Of a DNA stretch of 13,790 nt, positions 7,227 through 13,554 are shown in pieces. The notes beneath the pieces were generated by a model. The model had not been told where the DNA came from. It saw only the letters and a list, made by a program, of their open reading frames with translations, and searched no databases. Position numbers and translations under genes: made by a program. Location: assembly GCA_028288945.1 (NCBI GenBank), contig JAQGHH010000013.1, forward strand, positions 1 to 13,790, in the 5' to 3' direction. The stretch comes from Phycisphaerales bacterium. Lineage in GTDB: Bacteria > Planctomycetota > Phycisphaerae > Tepidisphaerales > Tepidisphaeraceae. The stretch's first letter is position 1; each line of letters starts with the position of its first letter.

Positions 7227-8294
7227 ATGCTCTCCCTGATCCTCTTCATCATCCTCGTCGCCCTGGCGTTCGATTTCCTGAACGGCTTTCACGACGCCGC
7301 AAACTCGATCGCGACGGTCGTGTCGACGCGCGTGCTTTCGCCGCGGCAGGCCGTCCTGTGGGCCGCTTTTTTCAACTTCGTGGCCGCATTCGTACTGGGG
7401 ACGAAGGTCGCCAGCACCATCGGCAAGGGCCTGGTCGATCCGAAGGCGGTGGACGTCTACGTGGTGCTAGGCGGCCTGATCGGCGCGATCGTGTGGAACG
7501 TCATCACGTGGCTGCTGGCGCTGCCGACCAGCTCATCGCACGCGCTGGTCAGCGGCATCGCCGGGGCGGCGATCATGAAACGCGGGTTCGGCGCGATCCT
7601 CTGGACGGGCTGGGGCACGGGGTGGGGCGCCCTGCTGCTGTTCCTTATCCTGAGCCCGTGCATCGGATTTTTGCTCGGGGCGACCAACATGGTGGTGGTG
7701 AGCTGGATCTTCCGCCGCTCGACACCACACAAGGTGGACACTCTTTTCAGGCGGCTGCAACTCGTATCGGCAGGCGTCTATTCCCTGGCGCATGGCGGTA
7801 ACGACGCGCAGAAAACGATGGGCATCATCGTCATGCTGCTAACCGCGGCCGGCAAGGCCCACTTCGCGAAGCCCGACCCGTACACCTTTTGGAATCATTT
7901 GAACCTGTTCGGCCATTCCCACAACGTAGCCTGGTGGATCATCATCGTCTGCCACGCCGCCATCAGCCTGGGCACGATGTTCGGCGGGTGGCGCATCGTC
8001 AAGACCATGGGCTCGGGGATCACCCGGCTGCAGCCCGTGGGCGGGTTTTGCGCCGAGGCCGCCGCGGCAACGACGATCATCGCCGCAACCTTTAAGGGCA
8101 TCCCGATCAGCACAACCCACGCAATCACCGGCTCGATCCTTGGCGTCGGCACCGTGAAGGGCGTCCGCTCGGTCCGCTGGATCTGGGGGCAGCGCATTAT
8201 CGTGGCCTGGGTGCTGACGATCCCGTGTGCCGCGTTCATGGCCGCGACCAGTTACCTGTTGATCCACGCTTTGCTCGAGCCGTTTTTCAAGTAA
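7227..8294 (+). CDS. pit: Inorganic phosphate transporter, Pit family
   Basis: A 355-residue integral membrane permease of the Pit/PiT family (low-affinity phosphate symport, often as a metal-phosphate complex). Both halves of the inverted family repeat carry their signature: NGFHDAANSIATVVSTR near residues 19-35, and AHGGNDAQKTMGI with Asn192-Asp193. SSSHALVSGIAGAA (about 100-113) and STTHAITGSILGVG (about 295-308) are the repeated permease loops. Multiple hydrophobic helices span the protein and the C-terminus is intact. The length is at the short end of the family, which lacks the large central loop seen in some members. It follows the DUF47 gene and probably shares its promoter. There is no strong ribosome site before ATG 7227. 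Confidence 0.95.
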   Translation: MLSLILFIILVALAFDFLNGFHDAANSIATVVSTRVLSPRQAVLWAAFFNFVAAFVLGTKVASTIGKGLVDPKAVDVYVVLGGLIGAIVWNVITWLLALPTSSSHALVSGIAGAAIMKRGFGAILWTGWGTGWGALLLFLILSPCIGFLLGATNMVVVSWIFRRSTPHKVDTLFRRLQLVSAGVYSLAHGGNDAQKTMGIIVMLLTAAGKAHFAKPDPYTFWNHLNLFGHSHNVAWWIIIVCHAAISLGTMFGGWRIVKTMGSGITRLQPVGGFCAEAAAATTIIAATFKGIPISTTHAITGSILGVGTVKGVRSVRWIWGQRIIVAWVLTIPCAAFMAATSYLLIHALLEPFFK

Positions 8295-8299
8295 GGCAT

Positions 8300-8330
8300 C
8301 GCCGGCGGCAACCGAACTTCCACGCCGGCG
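8300..8330. terminator. GC hairpin between convergent pit and PAC2 genes
   Basis: CGCCGGCG at 8300-8307 and again at 8323-8330 can pair as 8-bp arms around a 15-nt loop, in the 53-bp gap between two converging genes. The position suits a bidirectional terminator. There is no T-run on either side, so the assignment is tentative. Confidence 0.4.
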
Positions 8331-8347
8331 CATCAGGGAATGGCACG

Positions 8348-9331
8348 CTACTCCGCGTTGCGGAACAGGTCGAGAAACCGGTCTTCGTATTGCGCGAAGA
8401 CGCCCAACAGATCCAGTTCGCGCTTCAAATCGACAGACTTTGATCGATCCCGCCGAGCCTTTTCGAACAATACTTCGATGCGGCGTTCGGTCTTGGGATC
8501 GAGCCGCGGCATACGCTCCGTCTCCGTCTTGCCCGGTGTGGTGTGCCTGTCTTGCTCTCCGTCTCCCCCGTCAGTTTCTTCTTCACCGGCTTCGCCTTCA
8601 TCGGCGGCTTGCGACGCCGCGTCGCTCAATTGCTCCAGAAGCTTGCCCAGCTGCTCTTCGACCACGTCGGCTTGCTGCTTCATGACCGTCAGATCGATAT
8701 CAATTGCCGCCAGCCCCGAGAAACATTCCAGGATCACCTCCGCGGCGCGAGGATTAGGCACGCCCGCGGCAAAGTATGGCAGTTCCCCGAGGAGGCACGT
8801 GCCGCCCATGCCGCGTTCAGCGCCGACGGCGAGCAGGACTCCGTTGAGCCCGCCGATCCGTCCCTCGTCCAGCACCTGTGCACCATGAAGCCGGGCCTGG
8901 CTCAACAGCGACGGATTGGTGGCCGCGGCGAATACCCTGGGGTGCGTGCCCAGTTGAAGCTGCGTCGCCATCGCGGCGAAGGTGAAGAGCCGCTTCACGC
9001 CGTGCCGGGCGGCATAATCGACGACCTGCTGGCAGAGTTTGAATCCGTCCGTGGCCGGTTGCGCCTCGCCGGCGAAGATCAGCAGATCGTGCCGCCCGGC
9101 CGGGTCGTTCCACTCGAAAAACAGGTTGCGCGGCAGCGGGCTGGGCGTCGCCAGACCGTGCCTGACGTCGACGCTCTGAATGTTGAAAAATTCTCGCGAA
9201 TCGAGCTCGGCGACCTTGTGGGCCGGCAATTGTTCGAGCAAATATCCCGCGGCGAGCAAGGCCACGTTGCCCATGCCGGGCCAGGCCGCGATCAGCCAGC
9301 GCTCCCGTCCGATGTTGTTTACCTCTGCCAT
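8348..9331 (-). CDS. PAC2-family protein with acidic linker
   Basis: A 327-residue protein whose first about 225 residues match the PAC2 fold, named after eukaryotic/archaeal proteasome assembly chaperone 2. Bacterial members have no settled function. Visible signatures are the opening WLIAAWPGMGNVA (12-24), LLIFAGEAQP (83-92), and GGLNGVLL...GGTCLLGELPYFA (160-188). Residues 241-275 form a Glu/Gly/Asp-rich linker that is probably disordered. It is followed by a charged helical tail (276-327). The frame stays open far upstream, but the family begins at MAEVNNIGRERW, and ATG 9331 has GGAG about nine bases before it, so the short start is used. It is divergent from the phosphoribosyltransferase gene, with 128 bp between them, and converges with pit. 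No proteasome, Pup or AAA unfoldase gene is in view. Confidence 0.88.
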   Translation of the reverse strand: MAEVNNIGRERWLIAAWPGMGNVALLAAGYLLEQLPAHKVAELDSREFFNIQSVDVRHGLATPSPLPRNLFFEWNDPAGRHDLLIFAGEAQPATDGFKLCQQVVDYAARHGVKRLFTFAAMATQLQLGTHPRVFAAATNPSLLSQARLHGAQVLDEGRIGGLNGVLLAVGAERGMGGTCLLGELPYFAAGVPNPRAAEVILECFSGLAAIDIDLTVMKQQADVVEEQLGKLLEQLSDAASQAADEGEAGEEETDGGDGEQDRHTTPGKTETERMPRLDPKTERRIEVLFEKARRDRSKSVDLKRELDLLGVFAQYEDRFLDLFRNAE

Positions 9332-9459
9332 CGCTGTGCTCCGTACACGACGTTTCTGTAATCTAAACCTACGACGTGCAATTGACGGTCCAAAGCAAGG
9401 CGTCGGGGCATGCTTATTGCACCGTCGATTCATCCGCCCAAACCTGAAGGCGAGGTGCG

Positions 9460-10176
9460 ATGCAGCTTCCGTTCCAAAATCGTCAAGACGCCGGCCGGTT
9501 CCTGGCCGACCAACTCGCGGCTTATGCGCATCGCGATGACGTGCTCGTGCTGGGGCTGCCTCGCGGCGGCGTGCCCGTGGCGTACGAGGTGGCTCAGGCA
9601 CTCGATGCCCCTCTGGACGTGTTTGTCGTGCGCAAGCTCGGCGTGCCCGGATTCGAAGAACTGGCGATGGGCGCAATCGCCAGTGGCGGCGTGCGCGTCC
9701 TGAATGAAGAGGTCGTGAGGTCGCTTGGGATACCCCAGCAGGTGATCGATCAGGTGGCCGCGCGGGAGTTGAGGGAACTGAAGCGGCGCGAGGCTTTATA
9801 CCGCGAGGGCAGGCCGGCGGCGGCCGTGAAAGACCGCGTGGTGATCCTCGTCGATGACGGTTTGGCCACGGGCGCGACCATGCGGGCGGCCGCCGCCGCA
9901 TTGCGCCAGCAGGAGCCTAAGGCCGTGATCGTCGCCGTTCCCGTCGCAGCGGCGGAGGTCTGCGAACTATTCCGCGGGGAAGTGGACGACGTCGTCTGCG
10001 CCGCCACGCCCGAGCCCTTCCGCGCCGTCGGCTTCTGGTATCAGGATTTTTCACAGACCACCGACGAGGAGGTCCGCGAACTGCTCGAGCGCGCCGCCCG
10101 AACCCATCCGGCCCCCGCCGCCAACGCCGCGCCCGGTGATTCGCACGGGCCTTCTTACGGGAGACAGTCGCCATGA
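9460..10176 (+). CDS. Phosphoribosyltransferase-domain protein
   Basis: A 238-residue cytoplasmic protein with a type I phosphoribosyltransferase fold. The PRPP-binding loop is clear at 128-141 (VILVDDGLATGATM), and LGLPRGGVPVAYEVAQAL (about 31-48) with VRKLGVPGFEELAMGAIA (about 57-74) matches a family of uncharacterised bacterial PRTases. The substrate base is unknown. AGGT lies just before ATG 9460. The gene ends in ATGA shared with the next ORF, a dienelactone-hydrolase-like protein. In many bacteria these two domains occur fused in one polypeptide, so the pair probably acts together. The last about 25 residues are Ala/Pro-rich and look like a residual linker. Confidence 0.93.
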   Translation: MQLPFQNRQDAGRFLADQLAAYAHRDDVLVLGLPRGGVPVAYEVAQALDAPLDVFVVRKLGVPGFEELAMGAIASGGVRVLNEEVVRSLGIPQQVIDQVAARELRELKRREALYREGRPAAAVKDRVVILVDDGLATGATMRAAAAALRQQEPKAVIVAVPVAAAEVCELFRGEVDDVVCAATPEPFRAVGFWYQDFSQTTDEEVRELLERAARTHPAPAANAAPGDSHGPSYGRQSP

Positions 10177-10865
10177 ACGCGACGACAACCGCCGTTACCG
10201 AGAAATCCGTCCAAATACCCGTCGGACCGCTCACCCTCCAGGGCGATCTGCATCTCCCCGAATCCGCGCAAGGCATTGTCCTTTTCGCGCACGGCAGCGG
10301 TAGCAGCCGCCACAGCCCGCGCAACCGCTACGTCGCCCGGGAACTGCAAGCCGGCGGCCTGGCCACGCTGCTCATGGACCTGCTGACCCCCGAAGAAGAA
10401 CGCGTCGACGAGATCACCGGCCACCTGCGCTTCGACATCGGCCTGCTCGCCGACCGGCTTGTAGCGGTAACCGACTGGCTGGGCAGCCGCGCCGATGTAC
10501 AGCATCTGCCCGTCGGCTACTTCGGCGCCAGCACCGGCGGCGGCGCGGCGCTGGTCGCAGCCGCCCAACGCCCGGACGCGGTGGCCGCAGTCGTATCACG
10601 CGGCGGCCGTCCGGACCTCGCCGGAGACGCCCTGCCCCACGTCCGGGCGCCTACCCTCCTAATCGTCGGAGGCAACGACACCGCGGTGATTAAGATGAAC
10701 CAGGCAGCGCTGGCCCAGCTGCGCTGCGAAAAGGCGCTATACATCGTCCCCGGCGCAACCCACCTGTTCGAAGAGCCCGGCGCGCTGGCGGAAGTGGCAC
10801 GCTTGGCCCGCGACTGGTTCATGCGCTATCTGCCACAAAATAAAGAACGCATGCCGGCTACTTGA
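10173..10865 (+). CDS. Dienelactone-hydrolase-like alpha/beta hydrolase
   Basis: A 230-residue cytoplasmic alpha/beta hydrolase. The catalytic triad can be read as Ser120 in GASTGG, Asp169 in VGGNDTAV and His197 in GATHLFEE. The oxyanion-side motif AHGSGSSRHSPRN (39-51) matches the hydrolases found with or fused to phosphoribosyltransferases. There is no signal peptide. ATG 10173 overlaps the stop of the preceding gene (ATGA), indicating translational coupling. The substrate is unknown; an ester or lactone is inferred from the family only. The gene's last 8 bp overlap the end of the converging hydrolase gene. Confidence 0.92.
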   Translation: MNATTTAVTEKSVQIPVGPLTLQGDLHLPESAQGIVLFAHGSGSSRHSPRNRYVARELQAGGLATLLMDLLTPEEERVDEITGHLRFDIGLLADRLVAVTDWLGSRADVQHLPVGYFGASTGGGAALVAAAQRPDAVAAVVSRGGRPDLAGDALPHVRAPTLLIVGGNDTAVIKMNQAALAQLRCEKALYIVPGATHLFEEPGALAEVARLARDWFMRYLPQNKERMPAT

Positions 10866-11676
10866 AGAACGCCAGCAGATCCGCGTTGATCTGGTCCTTA
10901 AGTGTCGAGGGCATTCCATGTGGCGCGCCCTTGTAGACTTTCAGCTGCGCGTTCTTGATCAACTTGGACGACAGCATCGCCGCGTCGGCGATGGGGACGA
11001 TCTGGTCGTCGTCTCCGTGGAGGATCAGAGTCGGGACGTCGATGCGCTTGAGGTCTTCGGTGAAGTCGGTTTCGGAGAAAGCCTTGACGCAGTCATATAC
11101 GCCTACGAGCCCGGCGAGCATTCCCTGGAGCCAGAAGAAATCGCGCAGACCCTGGGAGACTTTCGCGCCCGGGCGGTTGGCGCCGTAGAACGGAATCGAC
11201 AGGTCCTTAAAAAACTGAGCGCGGTCGGCCGACACGGCGCCGCGGATTTCATCGAAAGCTTCGATCGGCGTGCCGCCGGGGTTGGCGGCGGACTTCAGCA
11301 TCACCGGCGGCACGGCGCTGATCAGCACGGCCTTCGCCACGCGCTTGGTGCCGTAGCGGCCGATGTAGCGGGCGACCTCGCCGCCGCCGGTGGAATGGCC
11401 GACGTGGATCGCGTCCTTCAAGTCCAGCTTCTCGACGAGTTGCGCCATGTCGTCGGCGTAGGTGTCCATGTCGTTGCCGTTCCACGGCTGACTCGAGCGG
11501 CCGTGACCCCGGCGGTCGTGGGCGATGCAGCGGTAGCCGCGGGAGCCCAGAAACATCATCTGGTCTTCCCACGCGTCCGCGCTCAGCGGCCAGCCGTGGC
11601 TGAAGACGACGGGCCGTCCGTTGCCCCAGTCCTTGTAATAAATCTGCGTGCCGTCCTGGGTGGTGAAGGTGGGCAT
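10858..11676 (-). CDS. Alpha/beta hydrolase, non-heme chloroperoxidase/arylesterase type
   Basis: A 272-residue alpha/beta hydrolase resembling the cofactor-free chloroperoxidases, which act mainly as esterases or perhydrolases. The triad is Ser95 (GHSTGG), Asp224 (HGDDDQIVP) and His253 (GAPHGMPST). HGWPLSADAWEDQM (27-40) and DRRGHGRSSQPW (54-65) are characteristic of this family. There is no signal peptide, so a cytoplasmic location is likely. The frame is open further upstream, but MPTFTTQDGTQIYYKDWG is the family start, and ATG 11676 is preceded by GGGAGGA five bases away, an excellent ribosome site. It is divergent from the ArsR gene and overlaps the end of the converging hydrolase gene by 8 bp. 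Confidence 0.95.
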   Translation of the reverse strand: MPTFTTQDGTQIYYKDWGNGRPVVFSHGWPLSADAWEDQMMFLGSRGYRCIAHDRRGHGRSSQPWNGNDMDTYADDMAQLVEKLDLKDAIHVGHSTGGGEVARYIGRYGTKRVAKAVLISAVPPVMLKSAANPGGTPIEAFDEIRGAVSADRAQFFKDLSIPFYGANRPGAKVSQGLRDFFWLQGMLAGLVGVYDCVKAFSETDFTEDLKRIDVPTLILHGDDDQIVPIADAAMLSSKLIKNAQLKVYKGAPHGMPSTLKDQINADLLAFFK

Positions 11677-11812
11677 GAGATCCTCCCTTGTTCGAGATTG
11701 GTGCAGGTCGGAGTCGCAACCGCGAAGAACGTCACGGTGCGATGCAAGCTTTTGCTGACGAAATGGTAGGCAGCTATCGTCCCGGATCTCTTCCGTTCTC
11801 TCCCCAAAACTC

Positions 11813-11833
11813 CGAAATCTATTTGAGATTCCG
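11813..11833. promoter_or_regulatory. Imperfect dyad in the hydrolase-arsR divergent gap
   Basis: CGAAATCT (11813-11820) and AGATTCCG (11826-11833) are reverse complements with one mismatch, separated by 5 bp. The site lies in the 217-bp divergent region, about 140 bp from the hydrolase start and 60 bp from the ArsR start. It may be an operator; the sequence differs from the arsR dyad. Confidence 0.25.
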
Positions 11834-11858
11834 ACGCTGTAACAACCCTCACAGGCCC

Positions 11859-11886
11859 TTGATTTATCCCCATATGGGAATATAAT
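11859..11886 (+). promoter_or_regulatory. Sigma-70-like promoter of the arsR operon
   Basis: TTGATT (11859-11864) and a consensus TATAAT (11881-11886) are separated by 16 bp. Transcription would be expected to begin near 11893, one base before ATG 11894, giving a leaderless mRNA. Confidence 0.6.
11865..11882. promoter_or_regulatory. 18-bp dyad filling the arsR promoter spacer, likely operator
   Basis: TATCCCCATATGGGAATA is a palindrome with one mismatched pair and a perfect 10-bp core, CCCATATGGG. It covers the -35/-10 spacer and touches the -10 box. Dimeric ArsR-type repressors bind such dyads, and occupancy here would block RNA polymerase, so autorepression is the simplest reading. Confidence 0.55.
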
Positions 11887-11893
11887 GACGGCA

Positions 11894-12262
11894 ATGCCTC
11901 GCGCCGCCACGACCGCCGACGTTTTCAATGCGATTGCCGAACCCCGGCGGCGCGATATCATCGACCTGCTCGCGCGCGGGCGCGAGCATCCCGTGGGCGA
12001 ACTGGTCGAGACGCTCGGCCTTTCGCAGTCGGCGGTGTCCAAACACCTCGCCGTGCTTCGCGCCGTCGGCATCGTGTCGATGAGCAAGGACGGGCAGCGG
12101 CGCCTCTATCGGCTCAACCCTGAGGAGCTTAAACCCGTGCACGACTGGGTCAAACACTACGAGCGCTTCTGGGGCCACCAGCTCAACCGCATCAAGGAAC
12201 GCGCCGAGCGCATCGTCAGGGAGCGGTCCGCGCGGCAGCACAAACCAGACAAGGAGAAATGA
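11894..12262 (+). CDS. ArsR-family winged-helix repressor, cysteine-free
   Basis: A 122-residue ArsR/SmtB-type DNA-binding protein. The winged helix is clear: VFNAIAEPRRRDIIDLLA, then the recognition region LVETLGLSQSAVSKHLAVLRAVGIV, then the wing KDGQRRLYRLNPEEL. The tail is the long charged helix (VHDWVKHYERFWGHQLNRIKERAER) typical of the subgroup encoded next to SRPBCC proteins. There are no cysteines, so thiol-based metal sensing as in ArsR or CadC is unlikely. ATG 11894 is chosen because it sits at the predicted transcription start; ATG 11885 in the same frame lies inside the -10 box. The next gene starts at the end of this one, so the two are translationally linked. It probably represses its own operon through the dyad in the promoter. 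Confidence 0.92.
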   Translation: MPRAATTADVFNAIAEPRRRDIIDLLARGREHPVGELVETLGLSQSAVSKHLAVLRAVGIVSMSKDGQRRLYRLNPEELKPVHDWVKHYERFWGHQLNRIKERAERIVRERSARQHKPDKEK

Positions 12263-12267
12263 CCATG
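12251..12267 (+). promoter_or_regulatory. Ribosome binding site deciding the SRPBCC start
   Basis: AAGGAG at 12251-12256 is only 2 nt from ATG 12259 but 8 nt from ATG 12265. The second ATG is therefore the likelier start. Confidence 0.55.
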
Positions 12268-12726
12268 CCGTCAAACGCGTCAGAACAACCGGTCCAGACG
12301 ATCAACATCGTGAAGAACGTCGAGATCGCCGCCCCGATCGACATCGCCTTCGAAGCGGTGCTGCAGGAACTCGGCCCCGGCAGCGAATTGCCCGACGGCA
12401 AGCCGTTCCCGATGAAGATCGAGCCGTGGCCCGGCGGGCGCTGGTTCCGCGACCTGGGGAACGACGCCGGCCACTTCTGGGGCCACGTGCAGGTCATTAA
12501 GCCGCCGACGCTGCTCGAGCTTTGCGGGCCGATGTTCATGTCCTACCCGACCGTCTCGCATGTGCAATACCGCCTGACCGCCGAAGGCGAAATCACGCGC
12601 CTCAAGCTCACCCACACGGCGATGGGGCTCATCCCCAAAGAGCATCAGGAAGGCGTCAGCACGGGATGGGAGCACGGCGTAAACCGCATCCGCCAGATCG
12701 CCGAGCGCCTGAAAAACAAACGCTGA
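12265..12726 (+). CDS. SRPBCC / AHSA1-like ligand-binding domain protein
   Basis: A 153-residue soluble protein of the SRPBCC superfamily (START/Bet v1-like fold with a deep hydrophobic pocket), closest in style to the Aha1 C-terminal-like group. Supporting segments are IVKNVEIAAPIDIAFEAVLQEL near the N-terminus, then WPGGRWFRDL, GHFWGHVQVIKPPTLLELCGPMFM, and the C-terminal helix GVSTGWEHGVNRIRQIAERL. Pairs of a cysteine-free ArsR repressor and an SRPBCC protein are widespread, and the SRPBCC protein may bind the inducing ligand, though this is unproven. An ATG at 12259 overlaps the ArsR stop as ATGA, but ribosome-site spacing favours 12265. The last codons overlap the first copy of a 20-bp-spaced direct repeat. 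Confidence 0.92.
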   Translation: MPSNASEQPVQTINIVKNVEIAAPIDIAFEAVLQELGPGSELPDGKPFPMKIEPWPGGRWFRDLGNDAGHFWGHVQVIKPPTLLELCGPMFMSYPTVSHVQYRLTAEGEITRLKLTHTAMGLIPKEHQEGVSTGWEHGVNRIRQIAERLKNKR

Positions 12727-12738
12727 ACCTGAAAAACA
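12708..12738 (+). repeat. Short direct repeat at the end of the SRPBCC gene
   Basis: CCTGAAAAACA occurs at 12708-12718 and 12728-12738, exactly 20 bp apart. The first copy encodes the final codons of the SRPBCC protein and the second lies just past its stop, so this looks like a small tandem duplication. Confidence 0.5.
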
Positions 12739-12761
12739 TGCGCCGATAAGAAGAACAAGCG

Positions 12762-12812
12762 ATGAAGACAATCGAACTCATTCGCTGGGCATTACAAATG
12801 ACCGGGCAGTAG
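12762..12812 (+). pseudogene. 16-codon ORF, possible remnant of a DinB-family gene
   Basis: ATG 12762 opens a frame of 16 codons (MKTIELIRWALQMTGQ) ending in TAG at 12810-12812. The peptide resembles the N-terminal helix of DinB/YfiT-like four-helix-bundle enzymes, which are often encoded in ArsR-SRPBCC-VOC clusters. No continuation of such a protein is visible in any frame before the next gene. I read it as the stub left by an internal deletion; it could instead be a chance ORF or a leader peptide. Confidence 0.3.
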
Positions 12813-12887
12813 CGGCGTTCGCCTGCCGGAATCATGGTGAAAGTCCGTCGCGAGTTTGTGATAATCCGCAACCAGAAGGAGAACGAC

Positions 12888-13298
12888 ATGCAGATCAATC
12901 CGTATCTCAATTTCAACGGCCAGTGCGAAGCGGCATTCAAGTTCTACGAGAAGGCCCTCCGCGGCAAGATCATCGCGATGATGACGCACGCCCAGACGCC
13001 GATGGCGGAAAAGGCCCCCCCTGATTGGCAGAACAAGATCATCCACGCCCGCCTGACCGTGGGCGACCAGGTGTTGATGGGCTCGGACGCGCCCCCCGGC
13101 CGCTACGAAAAGCCCGGCGGCATTTTCGTGACTCTGGGCATCAAAGACCCCGCCGAGGCCGAGCGCGTGTTTCACGCATTGGCCGAAGGCGGCACAGTCA
13201 ACATGCCGATCCAGGAGACGTTTTGGGCCGTTCGTTTTGGTATGCTGGTTGACAAGTTCGGCACGCCCTGGATGGTGAATTGCGAGAAGGCTAGTTAG
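12888..13298 (+). CDS. PhnB-like VOC (glyoxalase-superfamily) protein
   Basis: A 136-residue cytoplasmic protein of the vicinal oxygen chelate superfamily, in the PhnB/YjdN group often annotated as 3-demethylubiquinone methyltransferase-like. The start MQINPYLNFNGQCEAAFKFYEKAL and the middle GDQVLMGSDAPPGRYEKPGG are characteristic of the group. The C-terminal FWAVRFGMLVDKFGTPWMVN is the second half of the VOC repeat. Members are usually dimers; the metal and substrate are undefined for most. The frame is open upstream to 12834, but ATG 12888 has AAGGAG six bases before it and gives the family start. It lies 161 bp after the SRPBCC gene on the same strand and probably belongs to the arsR operon. 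Confidence 0.93.
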   Translation: MQINPYLNFNGQCEAAFKFYEKALRGKIIAMMTHAQTPMAEKAPPDWQNKIIHARLTVGDQVLMGSDAPPGRYEKPGGIFVTLGIKDPAEAERVFHALAEGGTVNMPIQETFWAVRFGMLVDKFGTPWMVNCEKAS

Positions 13299-13320
13299 CT
13301 GGAAAATTAGAAAGAATATT

Positions 13321-13518
13321 GTGGATCTGGAAAGAGATGACAAGGTGATCGCGCGTTCAACCCCCGCCGAACCGCGGCCGCCGCTGACGGTCGGCGGGTT
13401 GAATGCGTTCTTGCGATTCCTCCCCTCAGTAGGGGAAGATGCCGACGCATTTGCTCGGGACGTTCGCGCGGCCCGCGCGGAATTGCCATCGGGGCGAATC
13501 CACGCGGATTGTCCCTGA
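13321..13518 (+). CDS. Small hypothetical ORF, antitoxin-like
   Basis: A 65-codon frame starting at GTG 13321, 22 bp after the VOC gene and 36 bp before the BNR gene. The segment LNAFLRFLPSVGEDADAFARDVRAARAELP (about residues 26-55) resembles the C-terminal half of small antitoxins paired with PIN-domain toxins, which often end shortly after in a Pro-Trp motif. Here the last nine residues (GRIHADCP region) do not fit that pattern, which could mean a late frameshift. There is no strong ribosome site and no toxin gene follows. It is either a decayed orphan antitoxin or a false ORF; the residue pattern makes the former slightly more likely. Confidence 0.4.
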   Translation: MDLERDDKVIARSTPAEPRPPLTVGGLNAFLRFLPSVGEDADAFARDVRAARAELPSGRIHADCP

Positions 13519-13554
13519 GAAACTGACGGTTTTTATCGGGAAAAGGAGCAGACA

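Noticed and set aside
8543..9361. Plus-strand frame of 272 codons inside the PAC2 gene
   Set aside because: Antisense to a gene with a good start, ribosome site and family match; Arg-rich shadow composition.
9347..9377. ACGACGT occurring twice, 24 bp apart, in the PAC2-PRTase divergent gap
   Set aside because: A 7-bp direct repeat in GC-rich DNA is weak evidence, and no promoter boxes line up with it.
9332..9901. Upstream extension of the PAC2 frame to 9901
   Set aside because: The added roughly 190 residues are Arg/Pro-rich and antisense to the phosphoribosyltransferase gene. The family start and ribosome site are at 9331.
10918..11769. Plus-strand frame of 283 codons opposite the chloroperoxidase-type hydrolase
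   Set aside because: Antisense shadow; Val/Arg/Gly-rich with no motifs.
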